This document shows, one piece after another, positions 8,774 through 17,536 of a DNA stretch of 64,000 bases. The translations under genes and the position numbers were made by a program. Under the pieces are notes generated by a model that saw nothing but the letters and a program-made list of their open reading frames with translations, was not told where the DNA came from and did no database searches. The DNA lies in the NCBI RefSeq assembly GCF_000422865.1, contig NZ_AUGW01000011.1:1-64000 (forward strand), given 5' to 3'. The first letter of the stretch is position 1; each line of letters begins with the position of its first letter. The stretch is from Oceanospirillum maris DSM 6286 (GTDB lineage: Bacteria > Pseudomonadota > Gammaproteobacteria > Pseudomonadales > Halomonadaceae).

Positions 8774-9626
8774 GGATAACCTCATTAGGACTACAGGTTT
8801 CAGGTAAACGGAAAAAACGACGGGCATTGTCACTGGTTTTATGGGCAAGATCCAGTTCTGTTAGCCCTGTATGCTGAGCCATCTTCTGTAATACCCAGGG
8901 TAGATAGGCCGGTCGATTGCTGCGGTCTTTGGGTTTTGGGGACATATTGCGTGGAAGTAGGTACGGTGCATCGGTTTCGATCATAAGTCGATCATGGGGA
9001 ATATTGTGTATCAGAGCTTGTAGTTCTGTGCCCCGACGTTCATCGCATACCCAACCTGTAATGCCAATATAAAGATCTAAATCAAGATAGCCAAAGAGTG
9101 ATTTTTGATTACCGGTAAAGCAGTGGATTACAGCATCGGCTAGCTCATCTCGGTAGCTTTTTAAGATCTGATGCTGACGATCAAAGGCATCTCGTTCATG
9201 TAGGAATAACGGTTTTTGGTGTGTTATAGCCAATTCTAGTTGTGTTTCAAAGGCTTTTACTTGCTCTTCAGGTGTTGAAAAGTTTCGGTTAAAATCTAAG
9301 CCTGTTTCACCCACGGCCACACAAGCGGGTTGTTGAATAAGGTCGCTTAGATGTATCGGCGACTGGGCTGTTAGCTCGGATGCATCATGGGGATGTATGC
9401 CCGCAGTGCAGCGGAGCTGTTCAGGAAACTGTTGGCATAACGCTAAGGCTGCTTCTGAGCTTTCCAATGATGTCCCTGTAATGATAAGCGTCGTGACATT
9501 GGCCGCTAAAGCTTGATCAATAACCTCAGAATGCTTGCCATTAAAACGCTCACTGGCTAGATTGACACCAATATCAATTAATGGTGATGGTGACTTTAAT
9601 AAAGCAGTTTGTGATGTAACGCTCAT
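8742..9626 (-). CDS. tatD: TatD-family metal-dependent hydrolase/deoxyribonuclease
   Basis: A 294-residue TIM-barrel metallohydrolase of the TatD family, associated with 3'-5' DNA/RNA exonuclease activity and DNA repair or turnover. Metal ligands and family motifs are visible: LIDIGVNL near residue 16 (normally DxHxH in the broader superfamily, here DIGVNL as in TatD itself), CTAGIHPHDA with the paired histidines, VAVGETGLDFNRNF with the bridging Glu, FLHERDA, IHCFTG, and IETDAPYLLPR near residue 216 with the final Asp. Length is normal or slightly long. It is followed by a small overlapping DEDD-like gene, which suggests a shared nucleic-acid role. It is divergent from cheV. Confidence 0.9.
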   Translation of the reverse strand: MSVTSQTALLKSPSPLIDIGVNLASERFNGKHSEVIDQALAANVTTLIITGTSLESSEAALALCQQFPEQLRCTAGIHPHDASELTAQSPIHLSDLIQQPACVAVGETGLDFNRNFSTPEEQVKAFETQLELAITHQKPLFLHERDAFDRQHQILKSYRDELADAVIHCFTGNQKSLFGYLDLDLYIGITGWVCDERRGTELQALIHNIPHDRLMIETDAPYLLPRNMSPKPKDRSNRPAYLPWVLQKMAQHTGLTELDLAHKTSDNARRFFRLPETCSPNEVIHDPVSDFYRL

Positions 9627-9734
9627 TTGATCTTGAATCCTGATAGAAATAACCTAAAAATTTAACTACTATTAACCCCCAAAGAAAGCGGCATTGATCG
9701 CCTTTCATTAGATACCACAAAATTGGAGCATCCC

Positions 9735-10688
9735 ATGGCAGGGGTATTAGCAAGCGTAGATTCCCGTACACAGTTGGTTGGTGAAAACCGATTAGAGCTT
9801 TTGATGTTTCGTTTACTTACGGGGCAACTATTTGCCATAAACGTATTTAAAATTCAGGAAGTTATGCGTTTGCCTGCGCTGTCTAATCTGCCGCACCACC
9901 ACCCTTATGTGGTTGGTGTTACGCATCTGCGTGGACAAACCGTTACGGTCATCAATTTAAGTCAAGCAATCGGTATGCCTGCTTTGCAGCCGACAGAAGA
10001 CAGTAGTTTGATTGTAACTGAGTATAATAATTCAGTGCAGGCATTTTTGGTGGGCGGTGTTGACCGCATTATCAATATGAACTGGGATGAGATCATGCCG
10101 CCGCCTCGTACAACAGGGCGTTCGCATTATTTAACCGCTATTACACGAGTTGAAGAACAGATTGTTGAAATCATTGATGTTGAGAAAGTACTGGCTGAAA
10201 TTTCACCGTACCTCATTAGTTTAGATACAGAAAATCTAGACGATCAGCTTCGGATGGCTGCAAGTAAGATGGAAATCTTGGTCGTGGATGATTCTGCGAC
10301 CGCTCGATCTCAAGTGAAAGATACATTAGCGCACTTGGGTATTACGATCCATGAAGCCCGGGATGGCCGTGAAGGACTTGATAAATTACGGGCGATGGCG
10401 GATGCCGGTGATGATGTGCCTAGTAAGCTGCTGATGCTAATTACGGACGCAGAAATGCCCGAAATGGATGGCTATCGTTTAACTCGAGAGATTCGTGAAG
10501 ATCCTCGACTTAAAAGTTTGTTTATCACGCTGCATACCTCGTTAAGCGGAAGTTTTAACAAAGCTATGGTCCAGAAAGTCGGTTGTGATGATTTCTTGTC
10601 TAAATTCCAGCCAAAGCAATTATTTGACCTCGTTGTTAGACGTATTGCGGAAGTTGAAGGACTGGATGCGCCGAGTCCATCTGAGTAA
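9735..10688 (+). CDS. cheV: Chemotaxis adaptor CheV (CheW-REC fusion)
   Basis: About 317 residues. The N-terminal CheW-like domain (to ~residue 160; MRLPALSNLPHHHPYVVGVT and HLRGQTVTVINL are typical) couples receptors to CheA. The C-terminal receiver domain has the acidic pocket ILVVDDSATARSQ, the phosphoacceptor Asp in ITDAEMPEMDGYRL and a Lys in the DDFLSKF segment. I choose the ATG at 9735 because GGAG lies six bases upstream; the TTG at 9723 overlaps that site. The gene is monocistronic with its own terminator. It likely serves receptors such as the soluble CZB receptor at 1049. Confidence 0.94.
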   Translation: MAGVLASVDSRTQLVGENRLELLMFRLLTGQLFAINVFKIQEVMRLPALSNLPHHHPYVVGVTHLRGQTVTVINLSQAIGMPALQPTEDSSLIVTEYNNSVQAFLVGGVDRIINMNWDEIMPPPRTTGRSHYLTAITRVEEQIVEIIDVEKVLAEISPYLISLDTENLDDQLRMAASKMEILVVDDSATARSQVKDTLAHLGITIHEARDGREGLDKLRAMADAGDDVPSKLLMLITDAEMPEMDGYRLTREIREDPRLKSLFITLHTSLSGSFNKAMVQKVGCDDFLSKFQPKQLFDLVVRRIAEVEGLDAPSPSE

Positions 10689-10696
10689 CATTAATA

Positions 10697-10740
10697 CGAA
10701 AAAGGCCTGAATTTTTTATGAAAAATACAGGCCTTTTTCG
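10697..10740 (+). terminator. Rho-independent terminator of cheV
   Basis: Stem GAAAAAGGCCTG / CAGGCCTTTTTC with an A/T-rich loop and T-run, directly after the cheV stop. Confidence 0.88.
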
Positions 10741-10813
10741 TGAGCTGCTTTTTTAGTGCCCTATTTTGTTTAGTGGCCTATTTGTTTAGTCGTCCATCAT
10801 TAGCCCGTCTGAG

Positions 10814-11314
10814 TTAGTCCGTCTGAATAGGTACTTTGTTCTCTAATATAGGCTGAGCCATCAGTTGGCTAAAGCGTTCGCGGATATCATTAATACGACG
10901 TTTATTAGTGCCAAAATCAGAGTAGCCAAATCTAGATGCAGAACGTACGGCTATTACCCCTGGTACTTGAAAGTAAAATTCAACATCGTCGATAAACCCT
11001 AGCATTGGTGTTTTAAAATCTGCCCGTAGATAGTACGCATGCTCTCGGGTGACGATAATGGCATCTGAACGGTTTTCAAGTAGCGCTTCCATCTGGTCAT
11101 AGGCTAGGGTTTGATCCGCCGTATAAAGAATCGGAGAAACCTTTTGTGATTCAGGTGTGTCTGGGTGGGACGCAATACAGTTCGGCTTGTCTGGGCAAGG
11201 CTGTAAGCGATTGTTTTCGACGCCAAGCTTAGGAATATCGTGCATACAGCCTGTTAAAAAGGCGATAATAGTTCCTAACATAACCGTTTGTCTCAATAAG
11301 CGAAAATGTGTCAT
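10814..11314 (-). CDS. DUF1499-family lipoprotein
   Basis: A 166-residue predicted lipoprotein. The start is placed at the ATG at 11314, six bases after AGGAAG; an ATG 21 bases further upstream lacks such a site. A hydrophobic signal ends in the lipobox FLTGC at about residue 23. The mature part shows the DUF1499 pattern: the Cys-Pro-rich CPDKPNCIASHP near residue 40, followed by YLRADFKTPMLGFIDDVEFYF and the final SASRFGYSDFGTNKRRINDIR. The biochemical role of DUF1499 is not established; members are usually envelope proteins. It is a single gene divergent from uup. Confidence 0.85.
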   Translation of the reverse strand: MTHFRLLRQTVMLGTIIAFLTGCMHDIPKLGVENNRLQPCPDKPNCIASHPDTPESQKVSPILYTADQTLAYDQMEALLENRSDAIIVTREHAYYLRADFKTPMLGFIDDVEFYFQVPGVIAVRSASRFGYSDFGTNKRRINDIRERFSQLMAQPILENKVPIQTD

Positions 11315-11431
11315 TCGGGCTTCCTGTGTGGTCATCCTGATACAACTGTGTAAAGTAGCAAGTTTTAGGTATAGACCTCAACAGCGGATCCATTTTTTTC
11401 TGAATAAATCGACATTATTTACAGGCATTTC

Positions 11432-13369
11432 ATGGCGTTAGTTAGACTAGAAAAAATCAGTATCGCATTTGGACATCATGCGTTGCTAGATGAAGCCTCC
11501 CTTGTTATTAGTAAAGGTGAGCGCATTTGCGTTGTAGGCCGTAATGGGGCTGGTAAATCAACGATGTTAAAGCTTGTGTCTGGAGAAATATCTCAAGACT
11601 CTGGATCGCTTTGGAGCCAGCCGGGGTTGAAAATCGGACAGTTAGCACAGGATCTTCCTGTTGCTGGTGAAGACACCGTATTTGATATTATCGCGGATGG
11701 TATTCCAGGTGTTGGCAAGCTTATTCGGGATTATCACCACCTTGTGATGTCGATTGAAACAGATGCCGACCTGAAAAAGTTAGAGCGTCTTCAAGATGAA
11801 CTGGAAAGTAAAGATGGCTGGGCATTAACGCAACGGGTTGAGTCAATTATCTCCCGACTAAACCTACCGGCAGAGACGCCGATGAAATCGCTTTCAGGTG
11901 GTTGGCGACGCCGAGTGGCTTTGGCAAGAGCTTTGGTTTCAGAGCCTGATCTTCTCTTGCTCGATGAGCCGACCAACCATTTGGATATTGACACTATCGC
12001 ATGGCTTGAGCAGCAGGTTAATGATTTTCGGGGTGCGGTGCTCTTTATCACCCACGACCGGGCATTCCTACAAAAGCTTGCAACACGTATTGTCGAGTTA
12101 GACCGTGGGCAGCTAACCATTTGGGAAGGTAACTACCCCAGTTTTCTTGAACACAAAGAGCATATGCTAGAAGTTGAAGATCGGCAAAATGCTGAGTTCG
12201 ACAAAAAACTAGCCCAAGAAGAGACGTGGATTCGTCAGGGTATTAAAGCGCGACGTACCCGTAACGAAGGTCGAGTTCGGGCTTTACAGGATCTGCGTAA
12301 AGAGCGGTCTCAGCGCCGAGAGCGTCAAGGTACTGCTAATATTAGTCTTGATAAGGCTTCCTCCTCGGGTAAGTTGGTTGCTGAGCTGGAAAATGTCAGC
12401 TATAGCTGGGGTAATAAACCGATTATCAAAAACCTGACGGCGCGAGTTATGCGCGGCGACCGCATTGGTCTTTTAGGTCGAAATGGTGCAGGTAAAAGTA
12501 CTCTTCTGAAGCTGCTTTTGGGTCAGTTGGAGCCTCAAAGCGGTGAGTTAAAAATGGGCTCTAAGCTTGAGGTCGCGTACTTTGATCAGCTTCGTGCTCA
12601 ATTGGAGCCAGAGCGCACCGTGATGGATAATGTGGCTGAAGGGCAAACCAGTATCACTATTGGTGGTCGCGACAAGCATATTATGAGCTACCTACAGGAT
12701 TTCCTGTTTAGCCCAGAGCGTGCTCGTACCCCTGTAAAAGCCCTGTCTGGTGGGGAATGCAATCGATTGTTGTTAGCAAAACTGTTCACCAAGCCTGCCA
12801 ATATGCTGGTAATGGATGAGCCAACCAACGATCTCGATGTAGAAACCCTAGAACTGTTAGAAGAGTTGCTACTGAACTTTGACGGCACCGTACTTCTGGT
12901 CAGCCATGATCGTGCCTTTATGGATAACGTGGTGACAAGCGTATTTGCCTTCGAAGGTGAAGGTGTTGTTAAAGAGTATGTGGGTGGCTATAGCGACTGG
13001 GTTCGCCAAGGGGGTAAATTCCCACCAGAAGCTGCCGGTGGTGATGGCAATGATACGGCAACGCTTCAGGCCGATATATCGCCAACGACCCCTGAAGACT
13101 CCCCTTCGCCGGTAGATAAAACAGCAGCGACCAAAGGCAAAAAACTAAGCTATAAGATTCAGCGTGAGCTAGATCAGCTACCCGTTAAAATTGAAACTTT
13201 GGAGCAGGCTCTTGAAGAGCTGCACACCATAACTGGTGATGGTGCTTTTTATCAGGGTGATCCTGATACCGTCGCAAAAACATTGGCGAAGCTACAGGAA
13301 ACCGAAACGGAGTTAGAAGCCGTTATGGAGCGCTGGGTTGAGCTTGAAGCGATGAGAGAAGAAGATTAA
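11432..13369 (+). CDS. uup: ABC-F family ATPase Uup
   Basis: A 645-residue soluble ABC-F protein with two nucleotide-binding domains and no membrane part. Walker A motifs are GRNGAGKST near residues 37 and 352. ABC signatures are LSGGWRRRVALARAL and LSGGECNRLLLAKLF. Both Walker B regions read LLDEPTNHLDI and VMDEPTNDLDV. The linker between the domains is charged and helical. After residue ~565 a coiled-coil C-terminal domain follows, the part of Uup that binds DNA in E. coli. Family roles are in ribosome function and suppression of transposon precise excision. A strong terminator follows. Confidence 0.94.
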   Translation: MALVRLEKISIAFGHHALLDEASLVISKGERICVVGRNGAGKSTMLKLVSGEISQDSGSLWSQPGLKIGQLAQDLPVAGEDTVFDIIADGIPGVGKLIRDYHHLVMSIETDADLKKLERLQDELESKDGWALTQRVESIISRLNLPAETPMKSLSGGWRRRVALARALVSEPDLLLLDEPTNHLDIDTIAWLEQQVNDFRGAVLFITHDRAFLQKLATRIVELDRGQLTIWEGNYPSFLEHKEHMLEVEDRQNAEFDKKLAQEETWIRQGIKARRTRNEGRVRALQDLRKERSQRRERQGTANISLDKASSSGKLVAELENVSYSWGNKPIIKNLTARVMRGDRIGLLGRNGAGKSTLLKLLLGQLEPQSGELKMGSKLEVAYFDQLRAQLEPERTVMDNVAEGQTSITIGGRDKHIMSYLQDFLFSPERARTPVKALSGGECNRLLLAKLFTKPANMLVMDEPTNDLDVETLELLEELLLNFDGTVLLVSHDRAFMDNVVTSVFAFEGEGVVKEYVGGYSDWVRQGGKFPPEAAGGDGNDTATLQADISPTTPEDSPSPVDKTAATKGKKLSYKIQRELDQLPVKIETLEQALEELHTITGDGAFYQGDPDTVAKTLAKLQETETELEAVMERWVELEAMREED

Positions 13370-13428
13370 TACCTCTTCCATTTTTTTTGCTTAGATGCGA
13401 GTCTCTGTTTGGACTTGAGTCCTTCCCA

Positions 13429-13502
13429 TAAAAAAAGCCCGTAACCATCTCTTATTCTCGTAGCAGCGGTTAGCTAGAATAAGAGAAGTTACGGGCTTTT
13501 TA
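13429..13502. terminator. Long bidirectional terminator between uup and uspA
   Basis: An extended hairpin of two stems: AAAAAAGCCCGTAAC pairs with GTTACGGGCTTTTT, and inside it CTCTTATTCT pairs with AGAATAAGAG. A-run and T-run flanks make it usable for both convergent genes. Confidence 0.93.
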
Positions 13503-13534
13503 GTGAATGCCTCGCAGATCTATCCTACTAGGCA

Positions 13535-13975
13535 TTAATCTTCTTTCTGGATACGAACAGCAAGCACGTCACATTTAGCGCCATGCAATACACCCGTCGA
13601 TGTCGAGCCTAGCAATAACGATAAGCCGTGGCGACCATGACTACCAACAACAATAAGATCAACGCCTTGATCTTTAGCTAGGCGATGAATTTCACTGTCT
13701 GGCATACCAACCAACAGGTGTTGTTGATCGACAGGAATATTCATTGGCGCTGCCAGTTCAGCAATTTTATCTTTGGCATGTTGCTCCAGCTGATCTTGAA
13801 TGCTGGTAAGATCCATGGGAATGTCACCACCATAAGCAAAACCAAGTGGTTCTAGAGCATGTATCAAGCTTATTTTTGCACCATTACGATCAGCAATCGC
13901 TTTGCCCTTCTCAATAACCTGTCCAGATTCATCTGTTAGGTCAATGGCGATAAGTACGTGTTTATATTGGCTCAT
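13535..13975 (-). CDS. Universal stress protein, UspA family
   Basis: A 146-residue Usp-fold protein. The start HVLIAIDLTDES holds the conserved Asp of the nucleotide pocket. The C-terminal block VGSHGRHGLSLLLGSTSTGV fits the ATP-binding pattern G-x2-G-x9-G-S/T of the UspFG-type subgroup. Length is normal for a single-domain Usp. AGGGGG precedes the ATG. Such proteins are cytoplasmic and induced by starvation or respiratory stress; the specific role here is unknown. Confidence 0.92.
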   Translation of the reverse strand: MSQYKHVLIAIDLTDESGQVIEKGKAIADRNGAKISLIHALEPLGFAYGGDIPMDLTSIQDQLEQHAKDKIAELAAPMNIPVDQQHLLVGMPDSEIHRLAKDQGVDLIVVGSHGRHGLSLLLGSTSTGVLHGAKCDVLAVRIQKED

Positions 13976-14202
13976 TTTTATACCCCCTTGCTAAAAAATC
14001 CTTATCCAGTTGTACTTTATCCCTTGTCTATCGATTAGTATAGGCCTTAGATCAATCAAAAAATGAATATTAATGAGTGGTTATATATTTAGAGAAATTG
14101 TTTGTTTTTCGAGCCTCTTTCATGAGCTTTTCAACGGTTCCGTCGTTTTTCTTTTGTCGCTTTTTAGTCCCCCCTTTTTTTAATCCCTTTTAGAGGTAAT
14201 AC

Positions 14203-14697
14203 ATGAGTACTTGGATTATTGTTGTTTTAATCTTTGCGGCGATTTTAAGCCCTATTGCTTGGATTGTGCCTTCTCGGCGACAGCGCTATCAAATGCACCT
14301 TAGAAAACTAGCGATGCATGCAGGCATTAAAGTGCGCTTAGAAACCTTTGAGTTATTGGGCTGTAAAGTGTCGGCCATTGCCTATCGTTGGATGAGAGAT
14401 GCGGAAGACAAAAAATCGGCCCATCGTTTTTGTTTAGCCCATAAACCGCGCCTAGAAAAAGAGCAGATAGAGGTGCGTGGTGATGAATTTATTGAGGATT
14501 GGTGGTGGGCGGAGCCTGCGCGTCCTGCACTGTCAGAGCAACAAATGGATAAGCTGAAGATACTATTGGCAGAGTTACCAAAAGATACATTGATGCTAGA
14601 GTCTGGTACTGCTGCACTCACGCTTTGGTGGCGTGAAAATGGTACTCCAGAACAAGTGGAGGCCTTAGCGAAACAGCTTTCTGGACTAGAGGTTTAA
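14203..14697 (+). CDS. Uncharacterised membrane-anchored protein
   Basis: A 164-residue protein with one N-terminal membrane helix (IIVVLIFAAILSPIAWIV, about residues 4-22) followed by a basic stretch PSRRQRYQMHLRK, so the C-terminal part is predicted cytoplasmic. That part is rich in Trp and charged residues (DEFIEDWWWAEPARP near residue 93). I do not recognise a named domain. AGAGGT precedes the start. It lies ~110 bases ahead of the Zur-controlled DUF1826 gene, but the intervening promoter and operator make them separate units. It is probably a conserved hypothetical protein of marine gammaproteobacteria. Confidence 0.8.
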   Translation: MSTWIIVVLIFAAILSPIAWIVPSRRQRYQMHLRKLAMHAGIKVRLETFELLGCKVSAIAYRWMRDAEDKKSAHRFCLAHKPRLEKEQIEVRGDEFIEDWWWAEPARPALSEQQMDKLKILLAELPKDTLMLESGTAALTLWWRENGTPEQVEALAKQLSGLEV

Positions 14698-14738
14698 GGG
14701 ATTAACAAAGGTTTGGCTCTTCAGCCGGGTTGAGTCTT

Positions 14739-14783
14739 TTGCTTATTTATCGCTTTCACTATATAATGTTATAACATAACATT
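14739..14783 (+). promoter_or_regulatory. Promoter with overlapping Zur box ahead of the DUF1826 gene
   Basis: A -35 (TTGCTT, 14739-14744), a 17-base spacer and a perfect -10 (TATAAT, 14762-14767) form a good sigma-70 promoter. The -10 overlaps a perfect inverted repeat AATGTTAT-AAC-ATAACATT (14765-14783). This closely follows the gammaproteobacterial Zur consensus with its TGTTATANNATAACA-type core, and binding would occlude the promoter. Confidence 0.85.
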
Positions 14784-14810
14784 TGATAGTAATAGTAATA
14801 GGACAAACGT

Positions 14811-15470
14811 ATGCTGGCTGAATCAGCGGAGGCTAAACAGGGTGCTCCGATTGTAGTGCAGTCTGAGGAGTGCTTAGATTTTGCGACCATCTATGACAAT
14901 AATGTCGGAGTGGTCGTTTGGCATAGACCGGAGCAGCCTTCGCTTACAGCGTCCGCTAAAGCCCTTATTAATACGCCAGGATTCCCACCCCTAACAGGGC
15001 TGTATCAACCTGATAAAGCAGTTGATGCGCTTTCTCTAGCATTGCCTAGCTTCGCTGGAAAAGATGCTTTGGTGGCAGATCTTGCGCTACAAATTGATAT
15101 TTTTTGTACACTATTTGAACTCGATCAGACAGCACTTCGGCTGACCAAGTTGTCTCAAGCGATGTGTCCCCGTTTTCATGTTGATAGAGTTCCTTGCCGA
15201 TTGGTTGCAACCTATGTGGGGCAAGGCTCTGAATGGCTCGCCCATGACAGGGTTGATCGTTCTAAGTTAGGCCACGGATGTGGTGGTTTGGATGATGAGA
15301 ATTCTGGGCTGTACGATACACAGAACCCTGTTTCTCAGGCAGAGACACAGGACGTGGTTTTGCTCAAAGGGGAGCATTGGCAGAATAATATCGGTCGAGG
15401 AGCGGTACATCGGTCACCAGCTTTAGAGGTTGGCGAGTATCGCTTGTTATTAACTCTAGATTTCGCTTGA
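14811..15470 (+). CDS. DUF1826 protein, predicted zinc-regulated
   Basis: A 219-residue protein matching DUF1826. The C-terminal half has conserved His/Cys-rich blocks: MCPRFHVDRVPCRLVATYVG near residue 125, then the GSEWLAHDRVDR stretch, LLKGEHW, and a terminal AVHRSPALEVGEYRLLLTLDF. The multiple Cys/His residues could bind metal, which is inference. DUF1826 genes are repeatedly found in predicted Zur regulons, often near COG0523 GTPases, and here a Zur box overlaps the promoter. AGGAC precedes the ATG. It is a single-gene unit with a strong terminator. The molecular function is not known. Confidence 0.88.
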   Translation: MLAESAEAKQGAPIVVQSEECLDFATIYDNNVGVVVWHRPEQPSLTASAKALINTPGFPPLTGLYQPDKAVDALSLALPSFAGKDALVADLALQIDIFCTLFELDQTALRLTKLSQAMCPRFHVDRVPCRLVATYVGQGSEWLAHDRVDRSKLGHGCGGLDDENSGLYDTQNPVSQAETQDVVLLKGEHWQNNIGRGAVHRSPALEVGEYRLLLTLDFA

Positions 15471-15494
15471 GCACCTAAATTCCGCTTGCGCAAG

Positions 15495-15522
15495 GGGAGG
15501 CTTATATTAAGCCTCCCTTTTT
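15495..15522 (+). terminator. Rho-independent terminator of the DUF1826 gene
   Basis: Perfect 10-bp stem GGGAGGCTTA / TAAGCCTCCC with a 3-base loop and T5 tail. Confidence 0.93.
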
Positions 15523-15581
15523 CTTTGTTAGGGTTTTCTCTTTAAGGCGAGCATATCATCGTATTTGCGGTATCATTGTGC

Positions 15582-16547
15582 TTATGATGTATAGATCGTT
15601 GTTTGATTTCTGCCATTTCGTTTAGAGCTAAACAGGGCCTGATCTGAATTCTCAAGCCATTGAGTATACTCTTCCATCTCCGGTGTAATTTCACAAATAC
15701 CTAAGCTGACCGTAAAGCTGATTTGCTTACCTTCGTAAGTAACCGGTGATTGCTCAATTGAGCCTCTCAAACGCTCAGCCATAACCATCGCTTGATCTGC
15801 ATTGGTTTCAGGTAAAATAATACCGAACTCTTCACCGCCATAACGTCCAGAAATATCGGTTTCACGCTGTAGCTGAATGAGTGTGGCAGCAACGACTCGA
15901 ATAACTTCATCGCCGGCTTGGTGGCCATAGGTATCATTAACCTGCTTAAAATGATCGATATCAAGCATAACAAGAGATGATGGGGTTTTACTTCGCTTAA
16001 CGCGACGGAATTCTTGCTCAAGACGTTCTTCCCAGTGCCCTCGGTTGTTTAGCCCTGTTAGTCGATCTGTACGGCTTAGTCTGGCCAGTTCTTCGTTGGC
16101 TTTCTCCAACTCAATTTTACTGGTGGCGATATCCGTTACGTCATAGATTAAAAGGCAGGCATGGGACACACTTTTATCGGTGCCTGTTAGCGGGATAATG
16201 GTAACATTCTGATACATCTGTTCTGATTTGCCCGTTAATGGGCGGTAGCTTTTAAATTTGAACAAATGGGGGCGCTGTTCCCATGTAGAATAGGCACGAC
16301 TGTCTAAGGTAAAAACCGACTCTAGTTTTCGGGTGAGCCATTGCTCTGGTAGGTCAGGGAATAGATTGAAAATATTACTGCTGCGAGCTTGAGAGGTTCG
16401 TATGCCGCTATGGTTCTCCATAAAGCCATTCCATAGCTGAATCTCAAACTGGCGATCAACCACGACTAAGCCTGCGTCAACGGTTTGTAATACTTGCATC
16501 AACCAGTGCAGGCGCGATAGCTCTATATCGTTATTGCCATTCATCAT
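15582..16547 (-). CDS. PAS-GGDEF diguanylate cyclase
   Basis: A 321-residue cytoplasmic protein that makes c-di-GMP. Residues ~14-145 form a PAS domain (LQTVDAGLVVVDRQFEIQLWN; ends with IYDVTDI). The GGDEF domain runs from ~160 with the catalytic motif GGEEF at 237-241. An inhibitory I-site RETD stands five residues upstream at 228-231, so both synthesis and product inhibition should be intact. Its ATG overlaps the stop of the upstream REC-CheC gene by four bases, so the two are translationally coupled and probably act as one signalling unit. Confidence 0.93.
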   Translation of the reverse strand: MMNGNNDIELSRLHWLMQVLQTVDAGLVVVDRQFEIQLWNGFMENHSGIRTSQARSSNIFNLFPDLPEQWLTRKLESVFTLDSRAYSTWEQRPHLFKFKSYRPLTGKSEQMYQNVTIIPLTGTDKSVSHACLLIYDVTDIATSKIELEKANEELARLSRTDRLTGLNNRGHWEERLEQEFRRVKRSKTPSSLVMLDIDHFKQVNDTYGHQAGDEVIRVVAATLIQLQRETDISGRYGGEEFGIILPETNADQAMVMAERLRGSIEQSPVTYEGKQISFTVSLGICEITPEMEEYTQWLENSDQALFSSKRNGRNQTTIYTS

Positions 16548-17536
16548 CTTAAGTATCCTGCACGCTCGGTTAAGGCTGGTAATGAATCTTCTGTTAGAAT
16601 TAGAATAAGATCACATTCAACTTGATGGTCTGGGATGCCGTAATCGATCTCAATAGCCAGAATGGTTTGGTCTTTATCAGGGGTCCCCATCAGTTGAGGC
16701 AATGTTTTTTTACGGCCTAAAATAGCGGGGTGGCTGTAACTGAACTCTAAATCAAGCTGCTCGGCGATACCCTTCAGGCATGCTCCAATCAAAATGCCGG
16801 AGAGATCCATTAAAACTTCTAAGTCATTATTGCCAGAGGTCTTCGGGTCGTAGTGCATTAAACGCGCCATATGAGGAAAGCTTTCATCACCGACTAATAA
16901 AACAGCTTCTCCAGCGATCCCTGCACCACTAAAGCCTTGGGATACACCGGTTAATGATGGTGAATCTTTGGATGCTAATATTTGATTCAACGCGCTGTAA
17001 CGTTTTAGATGTACTTTAGGGACAGGAAGGTGAATAAAGGTATTCAGCAGACCTGCTAATAGGCTGCCTGCTTGCCCCATGGAGACATTAACAACTTCCT
17101 GGATAAGATCTGTTAGGCCGACTTCTTCATCAAACCGAGCTAATTCACTTTCAGTCTGTGGTTTGGAGCTGCTGATGATGCCATAAGATGTTAATATTTC
17201 TGTTATTTTTTCAGTGGTTACTGGTTTCTTGACGAAATCAATGGCACCTAGTTCCAGTACTCGCTTGTGCGCTGAGGCCTGAATATCACCAGAAACAACC
17301 AAGGTCATGGTTGGAAGATCATTTTTCCTGATAGCCTCAAGTACGGCATAACCATCCATAACGGGCATATTTAGATCAAGAAAAAGAATATCGGCTTTGC
17401 CCGCTTTGATCGCTTCAATCGCTTCTTCGCCATTATTAGCGAAGCTGATCTCTACATCCCAGCCACCAGGCAGGGAACGAGCCATCTGTTTTCGGGCAAA
17501 GCTCGAATCATCACATATGACGATGGGGGTAGTCAT
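16544..17536 (-). CDS. Response regulator with REC and CheC/CheX-like phosphatase domain
   Basis: A 330-residue protein. The N-terminal receiver domain (1-~120) has the acidic pair D9/D10, phosphoacceptor D54 in LFLDLNMPVMDG and K103 in FVKKPV. After a linker, residues ~135-325 resemble a CheC/CheX/FliY phosphatase. The first helix keeps the ExxN pattern (QEVVNVSMGQAG). The second has EVLMDLSG, where the Asn is replaced by Asp, so it may have one active site like CheX or only partial activity. It may dephosphorylate itself or CheY. The adjoining diguanylate cyclase overlaps by four bases, suggesting phosphorelay input to c-di-GMP. The cognate kinase is not in the window. Confidence 0.88.
   Translation of the reverse strand: MTTPIVICDDSSFARKQMARSLPGGWDVEISFANNGEEAIEAIKAGKADILFLDLNMPVMDGYAVLEAIRKNDLPTMTLVVSGDIQASAHKRVLELGAIDFVKKPVTTEKITEILTSYGIISSSKPQTESELARFDEEVGLTDLIQEVVNVSMGQAGSLLAGLLNTFIHLPVPKVHLKRYSALNQILASKDSPSLTGVSQGFSGAGIAGEAVLLVGDESFPHMARLMHYDPKTSGNNDLEVLMDLSGILIGACLKGIAEQLDLEFSYSHPAILGRKKTLPQLMGTPDKDQTILAIEIDYGIPDHQVECDLILILTEDSLPALTERAGYLR

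Noticed and set aside
8774-8848. Upstream extension of the DEDD-like gene
   Set aside because: It would lie wholly within tatD; the ATG at 8773 has a good ribosome site and the recognisable N-terminus.
11791-12120. 109-codon antisense frame inside uup
   Set aside because: Ser/Arg-rich shadow of a conserved ATPase domain with no ribosome site.
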